From: Caryophanales bacterium UBA4691
GTDB lineage: Bacteria; Bacillota_I; Bacilli_A; RFN20; CAG-826
Direction: 5' to 3'
Assembly: GCA_002404865.1 (NCBI GenBank)
Contig: DHKP01000004.1
Coordinates: 41,348 to 105,347, forward strand
DNA length: 64,000 nucleotides
Shown here one piece after another: positions 44,584 to 53,979 of the stretch. Under the pieces are notes generated by a model that worked only from the letters and a program-made list of their open reading frames with translations, did not search any database and was not told where the DNA came from. The stretch's first letter is position 1. Every line of letters begins with the position of its first letter. Made by a program: the position numbers and the translations under genes.

Positions 44584-45555
44584 ATGAATCAAGTGAATCG
44601 AATTACCACTTCTTTGAATATTGTTATTCCTCAAAAGGAAAAAAACATAAAAGACACGCAAAAATTTGACCGCATTCGTAAAATCATTGCGCTAGTTCTT
44701 ACTTATGCTTTCTTGATTGCCGCTGCTCTTATTGTTATTTTCCCTTTCTATTACATGATTATCGCTAGCGGCATGTTAGAAGATGATGTGCTTGCGGGGC
44801 AATTTTGGCCAGTGCAAGGTTCGCTGTTCGAAAATATGACATATAACTACACAGAAACATTATCACGCTTTAGTTACCTAAAATACGTTGGTAACACTTT
44901 GGTTGTTGCCATCTCGACGACTTGCCTACAAATGCTAGTTACGATTTTATCCGCTTTCGCTTTTGCGCGATTAACGTTCCGTGGAAGAGATTTATTGTTC
45001 AGTGCTTTTTTAGCAACGATGATGATCCCAGGCGAAATGATGGTTATCACAAATTACATCACTATGAGTAACCTCGGATTAAGCGGAGGTGGTCAAACGA
45101 GATGGCAAGCCTATTTGGCCATGATTCTCCCCTTCATTTCGAGTGTTTTCTATATTTATTTATTGCGCCAAAACTTTAAACAAATCCCTAACGAATTGTA
45201 TTTGGCCGCCAAAGTCGATGGGAAAAGCGATTGGGACTATTTATGGAAAGTCATGGTTCCTTTAGCCTCCCCTACATTAATCACAATTGCGATTTTAGCA
45301 ATCATTGGCTCGTGGAACGCTTATGTTTGGCCAAAATTAATTGTCAGTGCTTCTCCCAACAATATGGATTATTGGCTTATATCAGTTGCCGTGCGTGGGG
45401 AAGCTTTGACAAAAGAAATCCATGAGGTGAATATCACACAATACTCTTGGCAAATGTGCGCTTCCGTGCTCACAGTCGTGCCTTTATTAATCTTGTTCAT
45501 TATCTTCCGTAAATACATTATGCGCGGTACAGGTAGAGCCGGCCTAAAAGGTTAA
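44584..45555 (+). CDS. sugar ABC transporter permease (UgpE/MalG type)
   Basis: The 323-residue protein has a cytoplasmic N-terminal extension and six helices. It has an EAA-type loop near residue 209 (LYLAAKVDGKSDWDYLWKVMVPLASP) and the C-terminal RKYIMRGTGRAGLKG typical of MalG-type permeases. AAAGGTGG precedes the start. Confidence 0.92.
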   Translation: MNQVNRITTSLNIVIPQKEKNIKDTQKFDRIRKIIALVLTYAFLIAAALIVIFPFYYMIIASGMLEDDVLAGQFWPVQGSLFENMTYNYTETLSRFSYLKYVGNTLVVAISTTCLQMLVTILSAFAFARLTFRGRDLLFSAFLATMMIPGEMMVITNYITMSNLGLSGGGQTRWQAYLAMILPFISSVFYIYLLRQNFKQIPNELYLAAKVDGKSDWDYLWKVMVPLASPTLITIAILAIIGSWNAYVWPKLIVSASPNNMDYWLISVAVRGEALTKEIHEVNITQYSWQMCASVLTVVPLLILFIIFRKYIMRGTGRAGLKG

Positions 45556-45591
45556 TGGAAGAATAATGATAAAACTTCTAAGGAGGAAAAT

Positions 45592-47244
45592 ATGAAGTTG
45601 ATGAAGAAGAAAACAGTCGTATTGACGCTTTTGACATCATGCGCTGGATTACTAGCGAGCTGCGGTGGAACTGGCACCACTTGTTCTAACCGCGAAAATG
45701 CAAGTTTCGTCGACGTAGAAAAAATTACGCCTGTCGAGCCAACGGAAAAAGTCAAAATCAAATGGTGGAACAATTACAAAACACCAGATAAATTAGACGA
45801 CGAATCTACAAGGACCAAATCCGATTATCGTGAATATTGGTACGCAAAAGACCTAATCAGTGCGTTTACTAAAGACCATCCGAATATTAATGTCGAAATG
45901 TCATACCAAGGCAGCTATAGCGAAATTGTCACTAATACAAGCAAAGCTCTAGCAACCGGTGACCAACCAAACATCGTTTCTTGCTATGGTGATTCAGTTG
46001 CCGTCTTCCGCAAAGCAAACGAAAACGCTGTCCTCAATATGACGGGTTACGCCAAAAATCTTATCGAAGATAAGGATTTCAACCAAAATTATCTCGATAT
46101 CGAAAAAGGGATGTACACCACTGGCTTTTATTCTCTTCCATATAGTAAATCTGCCGAAACGCTTGTCGTTAATCAAACAATGTTTGATAAAGTCGGCGAG
46201 GGAAAAGCCGGGACAGACACAAAGAAAGATGTGAAAGATGACAAAGGAAACGTTATTGGACAAGCACCTGTTTATACCGCTCCAGTTGCTGCCGCTACTA
46301 AAAAGGCTTACTCCATTCCAGAAAATATCTACGAATTAGCAGATTTGGCTCGCACCATCAAAAAAGACTTCCCAATTCTATACGAGAATCAAAAGGATAA
46401 AGATGGCTATTTCACCGCCATTCCATTCTGCTGGGATAGCGCTGAAAATATGTTCATTAGCGCTCTTCAAAATAGCGGAATTTCTTATACGGATGGTTTA
46501 AAGAGCACTGCCGCTTGCCGTGTTTTATTCAAAAATGAAGATGCGAAAAAGCTCATGATTCAACTTAAAAAGTGGAACAACGAGGGACTAATTTGCACTC
46601 AAAATCAACTCCCAATAACCGATGCAAATAAAGGATATCACGCATATTCTAGTAATATGGTCGTTGCTGGATCCATCGCAATGGCGATGTCTAGCACCGC
46701 TGGCGCTCGTTATTTTGCAACTGATGGCGGATTCAAAGCTACTTTCCACCACGCTTTAAGCTGGCAAGAAAACGGTAAAGCAAAAGACGCTAAAGTCATT
46801 TCTCAAGGCCCATCCCTTTGCTTCTTTGATAAAGGAAAGACCCAAAACGATGCTTCCTTTATCTTTTATCAATATTTAACCAATGCCGAAAACGGCGGAG
46901 AACTAGCCGCGAACACTTCTTATTTCCCACTCCGTGAAAAGGGCTACGATAACGCTAAGATCACTGCTGCTTTAGCCGCATCCGAAACTGGTGCAACCGC
47001 TGAGGCTAAATATGGTGTTAAGAATTCTACTTATACTGGCGACGTTCTCAATTTGAACAAAACCTACACTACCGAAGGTGCTTATTTCCTTTCTCCAGTA
47101 TTCGAAGAAAGCAGCGCAACCCGTACTGCCGTTGGCAAACTCGTCGCAGAAGTCTTTGATAACAAAGATGCAACCACTGATGAAACCATCAAAGCTGCTG
47201 TCGAAACTGCGTTCAATAACGCCTACACCTCCGTCCTTAAATAG
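45592..47244 (+). CDS. sugar ABC transporter solute-binding lipoprotein
   Basis: The 550-residue protein has a lipoprotein signal (VVLTLLTSCAGLLASCGG, lipobox LASC). A solute-binding fold of the family 1 type follows (VKIKWWNNY, LISAFTKDHPNINVEMSYQGSYSEIV, ALATGDQPNIVSCYGDS). It is longer than usual (~430), with insertions around residues 200-250 (GKAGTDTKKDVKDDKGN). AAGGAGG precedes the ATG. It delivers substrate to the two permeases. Long binding proteins of this sort occur in Mollicutes relatives. Confidence 0.92.
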   Translation: MKLMKKKTVVLTLLTSCAGLLASCGGTGTTCSNRENASFVDVEKITPVEPTEKVKIKWWNNYKTPDKLDDESTRTKSDYREYWYAKDLISAFTKDHPNINVEMSYQGSYSEIVTNTSKALATGDQPNIVSCYGDSVAVFRKANENAVLNMTGYAKNLIEDKDFNQNYLDIEKGMYTTGFYSLPYSKSAETLVVNQTMFDKVGEGKAGTDTKKDVKDDKGNVIGQAPVYTAPVAAATKKAYSIPENIYELADLARTIKKDFPILYENQKDKDGYFTAIPFCWDSAENMFISALQNSGISYTDGLKSTAACRVLFKNEDAKKLMIQLKKWNNEGLICTQNQLPITDANKGYHAYSSNMVVAGSIAMAMSSTAGARYFATDGGFKATFHHALSWQENGKAKDAKVISQGPSLCFFDKGKTQNDASFIFYQYLTNAENGGELAANTSYFPLREKGYDNAKITAALAASETGATAEAKYGVKNSTYTGDVLNLNKTYTTEGAYFLSPVFEESSATRTAVGKLVAEVFDNKDATTDETIKAAVETAFNNAYTSVLK

Positions 47245-47270
47245 TAACGAATTAATTGAGTGATTCTTAT

Positions 47271-47681
47271 ATGAAGCGATGCATTTATTGTGGAAAGAAA
47301 ATTGAAAGCGATGAGCCAATATGCCCACATTGTGGGAAAAACATGAACTCAAACAGTTTTAGCTCTAGCGACATTCATGCCATTCGCCAAAACGCTTATG
47401 GCAAAGTGACGAAAAACGATAATGAGCGGAATGGCGGCTTAACGCTCCTTGTAATAGGAGGGATTTTGTTAGTCGTTGCAATTGTCTTCTTCGTCTTATC
47501 TTTCCGCTTTAATACCGCAAAGCAAAGAATATTCACTCCCAGTTCTGTCGAATTCATTGTTTCTATCTTATGCGGAGTTTCTTCACTAACCTTAATCATT
47601 TGGGGAAGCATCCGCTTAGTTCTAGCGGTGAAAAAGCTCCGCTTCTACAAAAGTGTAATTAAAGAATTCGACAAGCGTTAA
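47271..47681 (+). CDS. zinc-ribbon membrane protein
   Basis: From the ATG at 47271 the product has 136 residues. A zinc ribbon (CIYCGKKIESDEPICPHCGK) at residues 3-22 is followed by a polar linker and two membrane helices (LTLLVIGGILLVVAIVFFVLSF; VEFIVSILCGVSSLTLIIWG). The function is unknown. It is close behind the ABC operon but probably not part of the transporter. Confidence 0.7.
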   Translation: MKRCIYCGKKIESDEPICPHCGKNMNSNSFSSSDIHAIRQNAYGKVTKNDNERNGGLTLLVIGGILLVVAIVFFVLSFRFNTAKQRIFTPSSVEFIVSILCGVSSLTLIIWGSIRLVLAVKKLRFYKSVIKEFDKR

Positions 47682-47699
47682 ATAATTATTGTTACTCAT

Positions 47700-47735
47700 G
47701 GACCCTCTCCATTTCACAAGCGAGGGTCCTTTTTC
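47700..47735 (+). terminator. terminator overlapping the ylmH promoter
   Basis: GGACCCTC (47700-47707) and GAGGGTCC (47722-47729) pair across a 14-base loop and are followed by TTTTTC. The loop contains the -35 box of the next promoter. Confidence 0.85.
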
Positions 47736-47741
47736 TATAAT
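47713..47741 (+). promoter_or_regulatory. promoter of ylmH, leaderless
   Basis: TTCACA (47713-47718), a 17-base spacer and a perfect TATAAT (47736-47741) end nine bases before the ATG at 47751. There is no ribosome binding site. Confidence 0.65.
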
Positions 47742-47750
47742 AATTTTGTT

Positions 47751-48509
47751 ATGGATGATTATTTTGTAAGTCACATCAAAGATCTAAAAAGGGAATGCAT
47801 AGAAAAAGATTATCTCACGTACTCTTCCTTTTTAGGATTACTAGAGCAAGCTAAACTCAAAAGGGAAATGCCTTATTTAATCACTGATAAGGTTCGTTAT
47901 TACGCGGAAGAAAATGCCGAAAGAAAAATTTTGGTGTTTCTTCCTTCTTACTATTCGTCTTTAGAAGAGGCGATGGAAGAAATTAAGTTGATATCGTTGT
48001 TACTTATTTCCCCCAAAAGCGAAAAGTTTAGTGAAGCGATATCCCATCGCGATGTTTTAGGGGCTTTAATGTCGTTAGGGATCGAACGAGAAACAATCGG
48101 AGATATCATCATTCACGAAAAAAGCGCCTACGTGTATGTGCTTTCGTCACTAAAAGAAGAAATACTATCTTCTTTAGATTCCATTGCTCATAACAAAGTA
48201 AAGGTAAGTGAATTGCCGTCTTTAATTTGCCCTTATGCCCCAAAATACATAGAAAAAACAATCAGCGTTCCTTCCAATCGCCTCGATGCAATATTAAGTG
48301 AAGTGTTTCCTATATCTCGCGAAACGGCAAAGAAACACATTGAAAACGGAAATGTCTACGCAAGCGAACACGAAGTGATAAAGAATGACGTTTCTTTAAA
48401 AGAAGGCGAAGCAATTTCCTTAAGAGGATATGGAAAATTCTATTACTTAAAAGAAGTAGGGATCAGTAAGAAAGGAAAACTAAGAATCCTTGTAAAAAAG
48501 CCCTTATAA
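47751..48509 (+). CDS. ylmH: YlmH-like S4-domain RNA-binding protein
   Basis: The 252-residue protein matches YlmH: an N-terminal domain with FLGLLEQAKLKREMPYL, a middle RRM-like part, and a C-terminal S4 domain (VPSNRLDAILSEVFPISRETAKKHIENGNVYASEHEV). YlmH binds the 50S subunit and takes part in ribosome quality control in B. subtilis. In that organism it sits in the division cluster. Here it is alone, converging with phoH. Confidence 0.88.
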   Translation: MDDYFVSHIKDLKRECIEKDYLTYSSFLGLLEQAKLKREMPYLITDKVRYYAEENAERKILVFLPSYYSSLEEAMEEIKLISLLLISPKSEKFSEAISHRDVLGALMSLGIERETIGDIIIHEKSAYVYVLSSLKEEILSSLDSIAHNKVKVSELPSLICPYAPKYIEKTISVPSNRLDAILSEVFPISRETAKKHIENGNVYASEHEVIKNDVSLKEGEAISLRGYGKFYYLKEVGISKKGKLRILVKKPL

Positions 48510-48528
48510 ATTATTTGAGGGGCTTTTT
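48495..48528. terminator. bidirectional terminator shared by ylmH and phoH
   Basis: AAAAAGCCC and GGGCTTTTT flank an A/T loop and serve both convergent genes. Its arms encode the last residues of both proteins (KKPL in each). Confidence 0.82.
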
Positions 48529-49275
48529 GCATTGATTTTTATATAAGGCAAAAGCTTCGTCAAACATCGCCACAAAACCGCTCCGTTCAGATTTTTTAAG
48601 CGTTACTTTGCTTACTAATCCTGTTGGTTCAAGGATTTTATAGGCCAAGGAGAACGGATTTTCCCCTTCCACTAAAACATCCACTTGCAACAAACTACCT
48701 AAGATAATCATTTTGCAGTTATTTCCAATACGCGTTACCGCAGTTTGAAGCTCATCTAGTGTCATATTCTGCGCTTCATCCACAATCAAAATCGCATCTT
48801 CAAATGATCGACCTCTTAAAAATTCGGGCGCTAAAGGGACAATGTCAGAAGGAAGATGCTGATATTCAGTAGGTAAATCGTTAGAGTCATCATTCTTTTT
48901 ACGAACGCTTTTTGCCGCTAAAACTAAGTCGTCTTTATCGGTTGTATAATTCATCAAGTGGCGGTAATTATCTAATAGACCTCCTAAATATGGCGCGTAT
49001 TTATCTTCTTCTTTTCCCTTCAAATACCCTAATCGATGGCCAATCTCCACAGGTTCGCGAATGTAATATATGGTCTTGTATTTCTTCTTTATTCCGCGAT
49101 TCCTAACTAGGTATAGACTTGCGGCCAAGGCAGTGAATGTTTTTCCTGTTCCAGCCGCCCCTTCGCAAAAGACGATAGGTCGTCTACGAGGATCAAGAAA
49201 TATTTCATGGATGAGCTCTTTTTGCTCTTTATTTTCGGAAAAATCGATTCCGAACATTGTGTATTCGCTAGACAT
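48511..49275 (-). CDS. phoH: PhoH-family ATPase
   Basis: From the ATG at 49275 the product has 254 residues. It shows Walker A (CEGAAGTGKTFTALAAS) and Walker B (AILIVDEAQNMTLDELQTAVTRIG), then CKMIILGSLLQVDV, as in PhoH proteins. GAGGATAAT lies upstream. An in-frame TTG at 49311 is less likely. PhoH proteins are predicted RNA helicase- or RNase-associated ATPases. The form here is the PhoH core without a PIN domain. Confidence 0.88.
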   Translation of the reverse strand: MSSEYTMFGIDFSENKEQKELIHEIFLDPRRRPIVFCEGAAGTGKTFTALAASLYLVRNRGIKKKYKTIYYIREPVEIGHRLGYLKGKEEDKYAPYLGGLLDNYRHLMNYTTDKDDLVLAAKSVRKKNDDSNDLPTEYQHLPSDIVPLAPEFLRGRSFEDAILIVDEAQNMTLDELQTAVTRIGNNCKMIILGSLLQVDVLVEGENPFSLAYKILEPTGLVSKVTLKKSERSGFVAMFDEAFALYKNQCKKPLK

Positions 49276-49387
49276 ATTTTTATTATCCTCTTTTTCTATC
49301 GAAAAGGACAATAGGAGGAAAAGGAACGAGGTGTCTATTATTTTCTAACTAGGAATCGATATAATTATTTTCGATCGAGGAACTCCT

Positions 49388-50683
49388 ATGGAAATTGAAA
49401 ACATATTAAATTTATTGAACCATTCGTATAGCCCATTCCACGTTGTAAATAACATCGAAAAAGAATTATTAAAGAAAGGCTTTCAAGAATTAGCGGAAAA
49501 AGAAGATTTTCGTCTAGAAAAAGGGAAATCTTATTTTGTGAAGAGAAATGGTTCTAGCATCATCGCCTTTACTCTCCCTAAAGGAAAAGCAAATTCTTTT
49601 CGCATCACTTCAAGTCATACCGATTCCCCTACTTTCAAATTAAAACCAAATCCGATCATTACCTATAAGAATCTCTTATTGCTGAACACTGAGCCTTATG
49701 GGGGCGGAATCTATTATTCTTGGATGGATAGGCCTCTATCAATCGCGGGGAGATTATTAGTAGAAGACGAAAATGGGATCAATTCAAAATTATTTGCAAT
49801 TGAGGAAAATTTATTAACCATTCCTAGCGTTGCTATCCATATGAATCGTGACGTCAATAGCAATGCTTCCTTTAACCCTGCTAAGGATATGATTCCTTTG
49901 CTCGGCAATGTGGAAAAAGATTTCTCTTTTTCGAATTATTTAAAAGAAAAAGCGGGTTTAAGGAGTGAAGAGACGATTATCGCACATGATTTATTCCTAT
50001 TTTCGCGAGAAAAAGCTCTTCTAACCGGTTTGAATCAAGAGTTTGTGTCTTCTCCTCGCCTTGACGATTTAGGTTCAGTTTACACTTCGCTCTTTGGCTT
50101 TATGAACGAGAAAAAGGATAACGATTCCGTTTCTTTATTTGTCTCTTTTGATAACGAAGAAGTCGGTTCATTGACACGGCAAGGGGCGAATAGCACTTTC
50201 TTATCCGATATCTTAAAGCGTATTGCCAGTTTATTAGGGAACGATTATCGAACGATGGTCGCTAATAGTGTGATGCTCTCAATCGATAACGGGCACGCAA
50301 ACCACCCAAATCACCCAGGATATAGTGACCCTACGACAGATGTCGAATTAAATAAGGGGGTTGTCATTAAATATAACGCCAATCAAAAATACACCACCGA
50401 TGCCATTTCCTCGGCATTAATAAAAGGTATCGCCGCAAAAGAGAATTTGCTCATCCAGGAATACACTAATCGTAGCGATCTAAAAGGAGGGAGCACACTC
50501 GGGAATATTTCCAATAGTGAAGTATCTTTATTATGCGCCGATATTGGTCTTCCTCAGCTTGCCATGCATAGTAGTTATGAACTCGTTGGAAAAAACGATA
50601 TGAAAGATATGATTCATCTTGTGTCTAGTTTTTATGAAACAAAAATTATCTTTACACAGGATGGCTTCGCTTTAGATAAATAA
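49388..50683 (+). CDS. M18-family aminopeptidase
   Basis: The 431-residue protein matches the M18 aminopeptidases: metal ligands in TSSHTDSPTFKLKPNP near residue 78, SSPRLDDLGSVY near 222, FDNEEVGSLTRQGANSTFL near 255, and late His residues (DNGHANHPNHPGYSDP, AMHSSYELVGKND). It is a cytosolic zinc aminopeptidase. A TATAAT lies upstream at about 49358, and GAGGAACTCCT acts as ribosome binding site. Confidence 0.94.
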   Translation: MEIENILNLLNHSYSPFHVVNNIEKELLKKGFQELAEKEDFRLEKGKSYFVKRNGSSIIAFTLPKGKANSFRITSSHTDSPTFKLKPNPIITYKNLLLLNTEPYGGGIYYSWMDRPLSIAGRLLVEDENGINSKLFAIEENLLTIPSVAIHMNRDVNSNASFNPAKDMIPLLGNVEKDFSFSNYLKEKAGLRSEETIIAHDLFLFSREKALLTGLNQEFVSSPRLDDLGSVYTSLFGFMNEKKDNDSVSLFVSFDNEEVGSLTRQGANSTFLSDILKRIASLLGNDYRTMVANSVMLSIDNGHANHPNHPGYSDPTTDVELNKGVVIKYNANQKYTTDAISSALIKGIAAKENLLIQEYTNRSDLKGGSTLGNISNSEVSLLCADIGLPQLAMHSSYELVGKNDMKDMIHLVSSFYETKIIFTQDGFALDK

Positions 50684-50684
50684 A

Positions 50685-51950
50685 CTATTCAAAATAAGGA
50701 GGAAGTTCTTTGATGACCCCTTTTTTCAATAAGCGCTTAAAAATTCTCTTCTTTTTCTTTTCGTCTTTCTTACGAGGATAAAGGGTCGGGATGTCTTTCC
50801 CCTCTTTTTTGTCTTCAATCGCAGAAAGAAACATTTTTTCCATTCGCTCCACTTCGATAGGAAGTCCAAATTCCTTGGAATAAGCGATGTATTTTTTTGA
50901 TAAATCTTTTTTCTCTATAGGATGTTCATAAAACCATTCGATGTGATCTTTTAAGTCGGAAGCATTGCCATGTTTAAATACGCAGTGTTCATCATCAAGG
51001 GAAAAAGTATTCGTGGCGGAAAGCTTTGAATCGCTAATTAGAGGAACGGCGCCACACGCAAAAGCCTCAATGCAACCAATCCCCTCAATTTCAAAATCCG
51101 AAGCATGAACATATAAATCGCTATAGCTTAAGATATCGCGAAGCTTATCTTGCTTGCAAAACTCAATAATCGGCGCATTGGCGAGTTTTACCTTTTTCGC
51201 TAATTTTAATAAGCGATTTTTGTTTGGCCCTTGTCCACATAGAATCAACTGAATATTCTCGTTATATTTGCTTTTAGCAATCGCTTTAATAATCAAATCT
51301 TGCCGTTTTTCGCTTGCTAGACGCCCGGTCATCGTGATGATGTATTTGCCTTCTAGCTCTAGAGGGCGAATTGCTTCAACAGGATGAAAAAAATCGCTCA
51401 CCCCGTTAGAAATAACCCAAGGCTTTAGGCGGGAATAATGATGCTCCTTTAATTCGTTAGCAATCATCGCACTAGGACAATGAACGTGATGGATTTGGTT
51501 ATACATATAGCGCTTAAAGCTATAATACAAAACATTATTCAAAAAAATCGATTTTCCAATATGTAGGGCGCTTGTGATATTTTGTGGTTGAAGATGGAAA
51601 GCACCAGTGACAGGAATGCCTAAAACTTCAGCGATTAAGCGAGTTTCGTTCTCCATTTTAAATGGCAAAAACACGTGAACAACATCCGCGCCTAATATCG
51701 CCTGATAGATTTTTTCTTCTTCGCAATAAGCAAAATTGAATCCCTCTTTAGAGATAAGGGGCTGAAAAACAGGAAAATGATAATGCTTTAGCCCAACATA
51801 ATGAGGATGTTCTTTGTTATCCAAAATATCGGCACCGATAATAATGACTTGGTGGCCTCTTTTTCTTAATTCTTCAGCAAAACGAAGGCAAGTAGCACCA
51901 GTACCGTTATTCACAATGTTGGCGCACTCTAAAGCAAATACAATTTTCAT
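50685..51950 (-). CDS. GT4-family glycosyltransferase
   Basis: The 421-residue GT-B glycosyltransferase has an N-terminal acceptor domain (NNGTGATCLRFAEELRKRGHQV), YIITMTGRLASEKRQDLIIKA and the family EX7E motif (FEIEGIGCIEAFACGAVP). The C-terminal tail is very basic (KKDEKKKKRIFKRLLKKG) and could bind acidic membrane lipid. A role as diacylglycerol glucosyltransferase or in cell-envelope glycolipid synthesis is possible but not shown. It ends two bases from the convergent aminopeptidase gene. Confidence 0.88.
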   Translation of the reverse strand: MKIVFALECANIVNNGTGATCLRFAEELRKRGHQVIIIGADILDNKEHPHYVGLKHYHFPVFQPLISKEGFNFAYCEEEKIYQAILGADVVHVFLPFKMENETRLIAEVLGIPVTGAFHLQPQNITSALHIGKSIFLNNVLYYSFKRYMYNQIHHVHCPSAMIANELKEHHYSRLKPWVISNGVSDFFHPVEAIRPLELEGKYIITMTGRLASEKRQDLIIKAIAKSKYNENIQLILCGQGPNKNRLLKLAKKVKLANAPIIEFCKQDKLRDILSYSDLYVHASDFEIEGIGCIEAFACGAVPLISDSKLSATNTFSLDDEHCVFKHGNASDLKDHIEWFYEHPIEKKDLSKKYIAYSKEFGLPIEVERMEKMFLSAIEDKKEGKDIPTLYPRKKDEKKKKRIFKRLLKKGVIKELPPYFE

Positions 51951-52016
51951 AAAATATATGTGATGGCTATGATTTTACACAATCACAAGGCATTGTCATA
52001 CCCTTTTTAAGAAAGA

Positions 52017-52036
52017 GAGAGTAGAGCCTTCTCTAC
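52017..52036 (-). terminator. possible weak terminator after the S66 gene
   Basis: GTAGAG-CCTT-CTCTAC (52021-52036) forms a six-base stem. On the minus strand it is followed by a pyrimidine-rich run (TCTCTCTTTCTT), so the T-tract is poor. Confidence 0.4.
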
Positions 52037-52049
52037 AAAATAGAGAGTC

Positions 52050-53054
52050 TCATTCTTGATAATCGAAGACAATATTCTCCTGCTTAAAGGAAACTTTCGC
52101 TTTTGCACCAACCTTAATCGGCATTGAAGGGGGAATGTGCCCTAAATCGATGTCCATAAGAATCGGGACGCCAAAAGTTGATAGAATATCCAATGTCGCG
52201 TTTACTTTGCTCACACCGAATATCTCATTATCCCCGCATAAATGCCTTCCCATTAAAAATCCTTTCGTATGAACAAACCAACCTGCTTCCTTTAATTCGA
52301 AAAGAGCTCTCCGTAAGGCTAAAGGGGAAAGATCGCATGCCTCCAAAAACCAAATTACACCTTCTGGATGTTTCTCGTTAAAGTCTTTGACATTATCGAA
52401 TCTAGTGCCGCATAAATTAGCTAAGCAGTCTAAGCAACCGCCAAGCAAAATCCCCTCCATAGGCTTAGAATAAAAATAAGGCGTAATGACCTTCTTTTGC
52501 GTTAAACGATAAATCCAAAGAGGGTGAAGTTCATTCCTAGGAGTGATGGAATACTTTGGATATCCTTCGATATGCTTTTCTCCTTTCAATAAAGAGAAGG
52601 CGTCTAGTTCCGAGCATCGAAGCTTTTTTGAGAAGAATTGTGGAGAGCAAGGGCCATAGATAGAAATCGAATTCGACAACGTAGCGAGAGTAAATGTAAG
52701 ATTGGTATTATCGCTAAAACCCATGAACCATTTTGGAGGAAGCCTTTTAATTTCCTCAAAATCGATAAATGGGAGAATCTCATTCATGAGTTCTCCACCC
52801 CCTACAGAGAGAATCAAAGACGATTCATCATGGAAAGCGTCCATAATTTCTTTTCCTCGCTTTTGAGGAGAGGCACTGCTCGCGACGCCTTCTTCTAAAT
52901 GAACGCATTCGCCCTCATGAACACGAAATCCCATTTTTTTAAAATTTTTGATTGCTACTTCATTACGAGAAAGATACGGCTCGGTGGTTACGCCAAAGGA
53001 AGGCGCGACTAAGTCGATCAACTCATTTCCTCTTAAAAATGGCGCCTGTCTCAT
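52050..53054 (-). CDS. S66-family LD-carboxypeptidase-like peptidase
   Basis: The 334-residue protein matches the S66/MccF family: DLVAPSFGV near residue 14, ILSVGGGELMNEILPFIDFE near 82, the nucleophile elbow GFSDNTNLTF with the catalytic Ser near 112, and LEACDLSPLALRRAL with the catalytic Glu near 224. A role in murein recycling or in detoxifying microcin-like peptides is possible. It overlaps tcdA by four bases. Confidence 0.9.
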   Translation of the reverse strand: MRQAPFLRGNELIDLVAPSFGVTTEPYLSRNEVAIKNFKKMGFRVHEGECVHLEEGVASSASPQKRGKEIMDAFHDESSLILSVGGGELMNEILPFIDFEEIKRLPPKWFMGFSDNTNLTFTLATLSNSISIYGPCSPQFFSKKLRCSELDAFSLLKGEKHIEGYPKYSITPRNELHPLWIYRLTQKKVITPYFYSKPMEGILLGGCLDCLANLCGTRFDNVKDFNEKHPEGVIWFLEACDLSPLALRRALFELKEAGWFVHTKGFLMGRHLCGDNEIFGVSKVNATLDILSTFGVPILMDIDLGHIPPSMPIKVGAKAKVSFKQENIVFDYQE

Positions 53055-53830
53055 TTTTGATCCTTCTCCTTTTTGTCTAATCCTGCTAATTCGCGAACTA
53101 CAACACTAGCAATAAATAATCCCGCAACCGGGGGAACAAAAGAGGTAGAACCTGGAATATCTCGCTTTTTAATCTCTTTTTGCAAGGATTTTTCAGTAGA
53201 GATATAGTCATAGCGACAACTATCTTTGAGGGATTCAATTGGGTGAACCGCACCTTCGGTACTATAAATCACTCGCAACTCTCTAATCCCTCTTTTTTTG
53301 CATTCTCTACGCATGACTTTACTTAATGGATCATAAGAAGTTTCGAACAAATCAGCGACTTTCAATTTCGTTGGATCAAGGCGATTTCCTACTCCCATGC
53401 AGCTAATAATGGGAATACCCATTGATTTTGCTTTCTGAACGATATCGAGTTTAGCCGTAACTGTATCAATCGCATCCACGACATAACTAAACTTCGAAAA
53501 ATCAATATCCCCGGGATTACTAGGCATATAAAAATGAGGATGTTTATGAACGAGGCAGTTCGGATTAATATCATGAATTCTTTTTTCGGCCACATCGACT
53601 TTGTTTTGACCAATCGTAGAAAAAGTCGCGTAAATTTGCCGATTGATGTTAGTTAAAGCAACGCAGTCATTGTCGATGATGTCAATTTCGCCGACACCAC
53701 TTCTAACCAAAGCTTCCGTAACGTACCCTCCTACTCCTCCAATGCCAAAAACGGCAACGCGGGAAGAAGCCAAACGTTTCATTGCTTCGCTTCCAATTAA
53801 TAGTTCGGTTCGAGAAAATTGATTCAGCAT
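53051..53830 (-). CDS. tcdA: tRNA threonylcarbamoyladenosine dehydratase (TcdA/CsdL, ThiF fold)
   Basis: The product has 259 residues from the ATG at 53830. This start is chosen because a TG-n-TATATT promoter lies between it and an upstream in-frame ATG at 53848. The Rossmann motif VAVFGIGGVGGYVTEALVRSG, the DNDCVALTNINRQIYA part and the later GSTSFVPPVAGLFIASVVVREL fit TcdA. It cyclises t6A in tRNA using ATP. It is coupled to the S66 peptidase gene. Confidence 0.9.
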   Translation of the reverse strand: MLNQFSRTELLIGSEAMKRLASSRVAVFGIGGVGGYVTEALVRSGVGEIDIIDNDCVALTNINRQIYATFSTIGQNKVDVAEKRIHDINPNCLVHKHPHFYMPSNPGDIDFSKFSYVVDAIDTVTAKLDIVQKAKSMGIPIISCMGVGNRLDPTKLKVADLFETSYDPLSKVMRRECKKRGIRELRVIYSTEGAVHPIESLKDSCRYDYISTEKSLQKEIKKRDIPGSTSFVPPVAGLFIASVVVRELAGLDKKEKDQK

Positions 53831-53838
53831 ATGCGCTA

Positions 53839-53847
53839 AATATACCA
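53839..53847 (-). promoter_or_regulatory. extended -10 promoter of tcdA, leaderless
   Basis: TGGTATATT on the minus strand ends eight bases before the ATG at 53830. Confidence 0.55.
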
Positions 53848-53963
53848 TATTGAAGCTAAAAGCGAGATATCAATCCTGACGCCATAAATAAATGAGAAAC
53901 AAGAGATGACACTGTTCAAATCAGCAATAAATAGCCTTATTTTTAGGAATAGCAGCCTCGCTT

Positions 53964-53972
53964 TGGTATACT
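53964..53972 (+). promoter_or_regulatory. extended -10 promoter, leaderless
   Basis: TGGTATACT ends seven bases before the ATG at 53980. There is no ribosome binding site. Confidence 0.55.
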
Positions 53973-53979
53973 TGAATCA

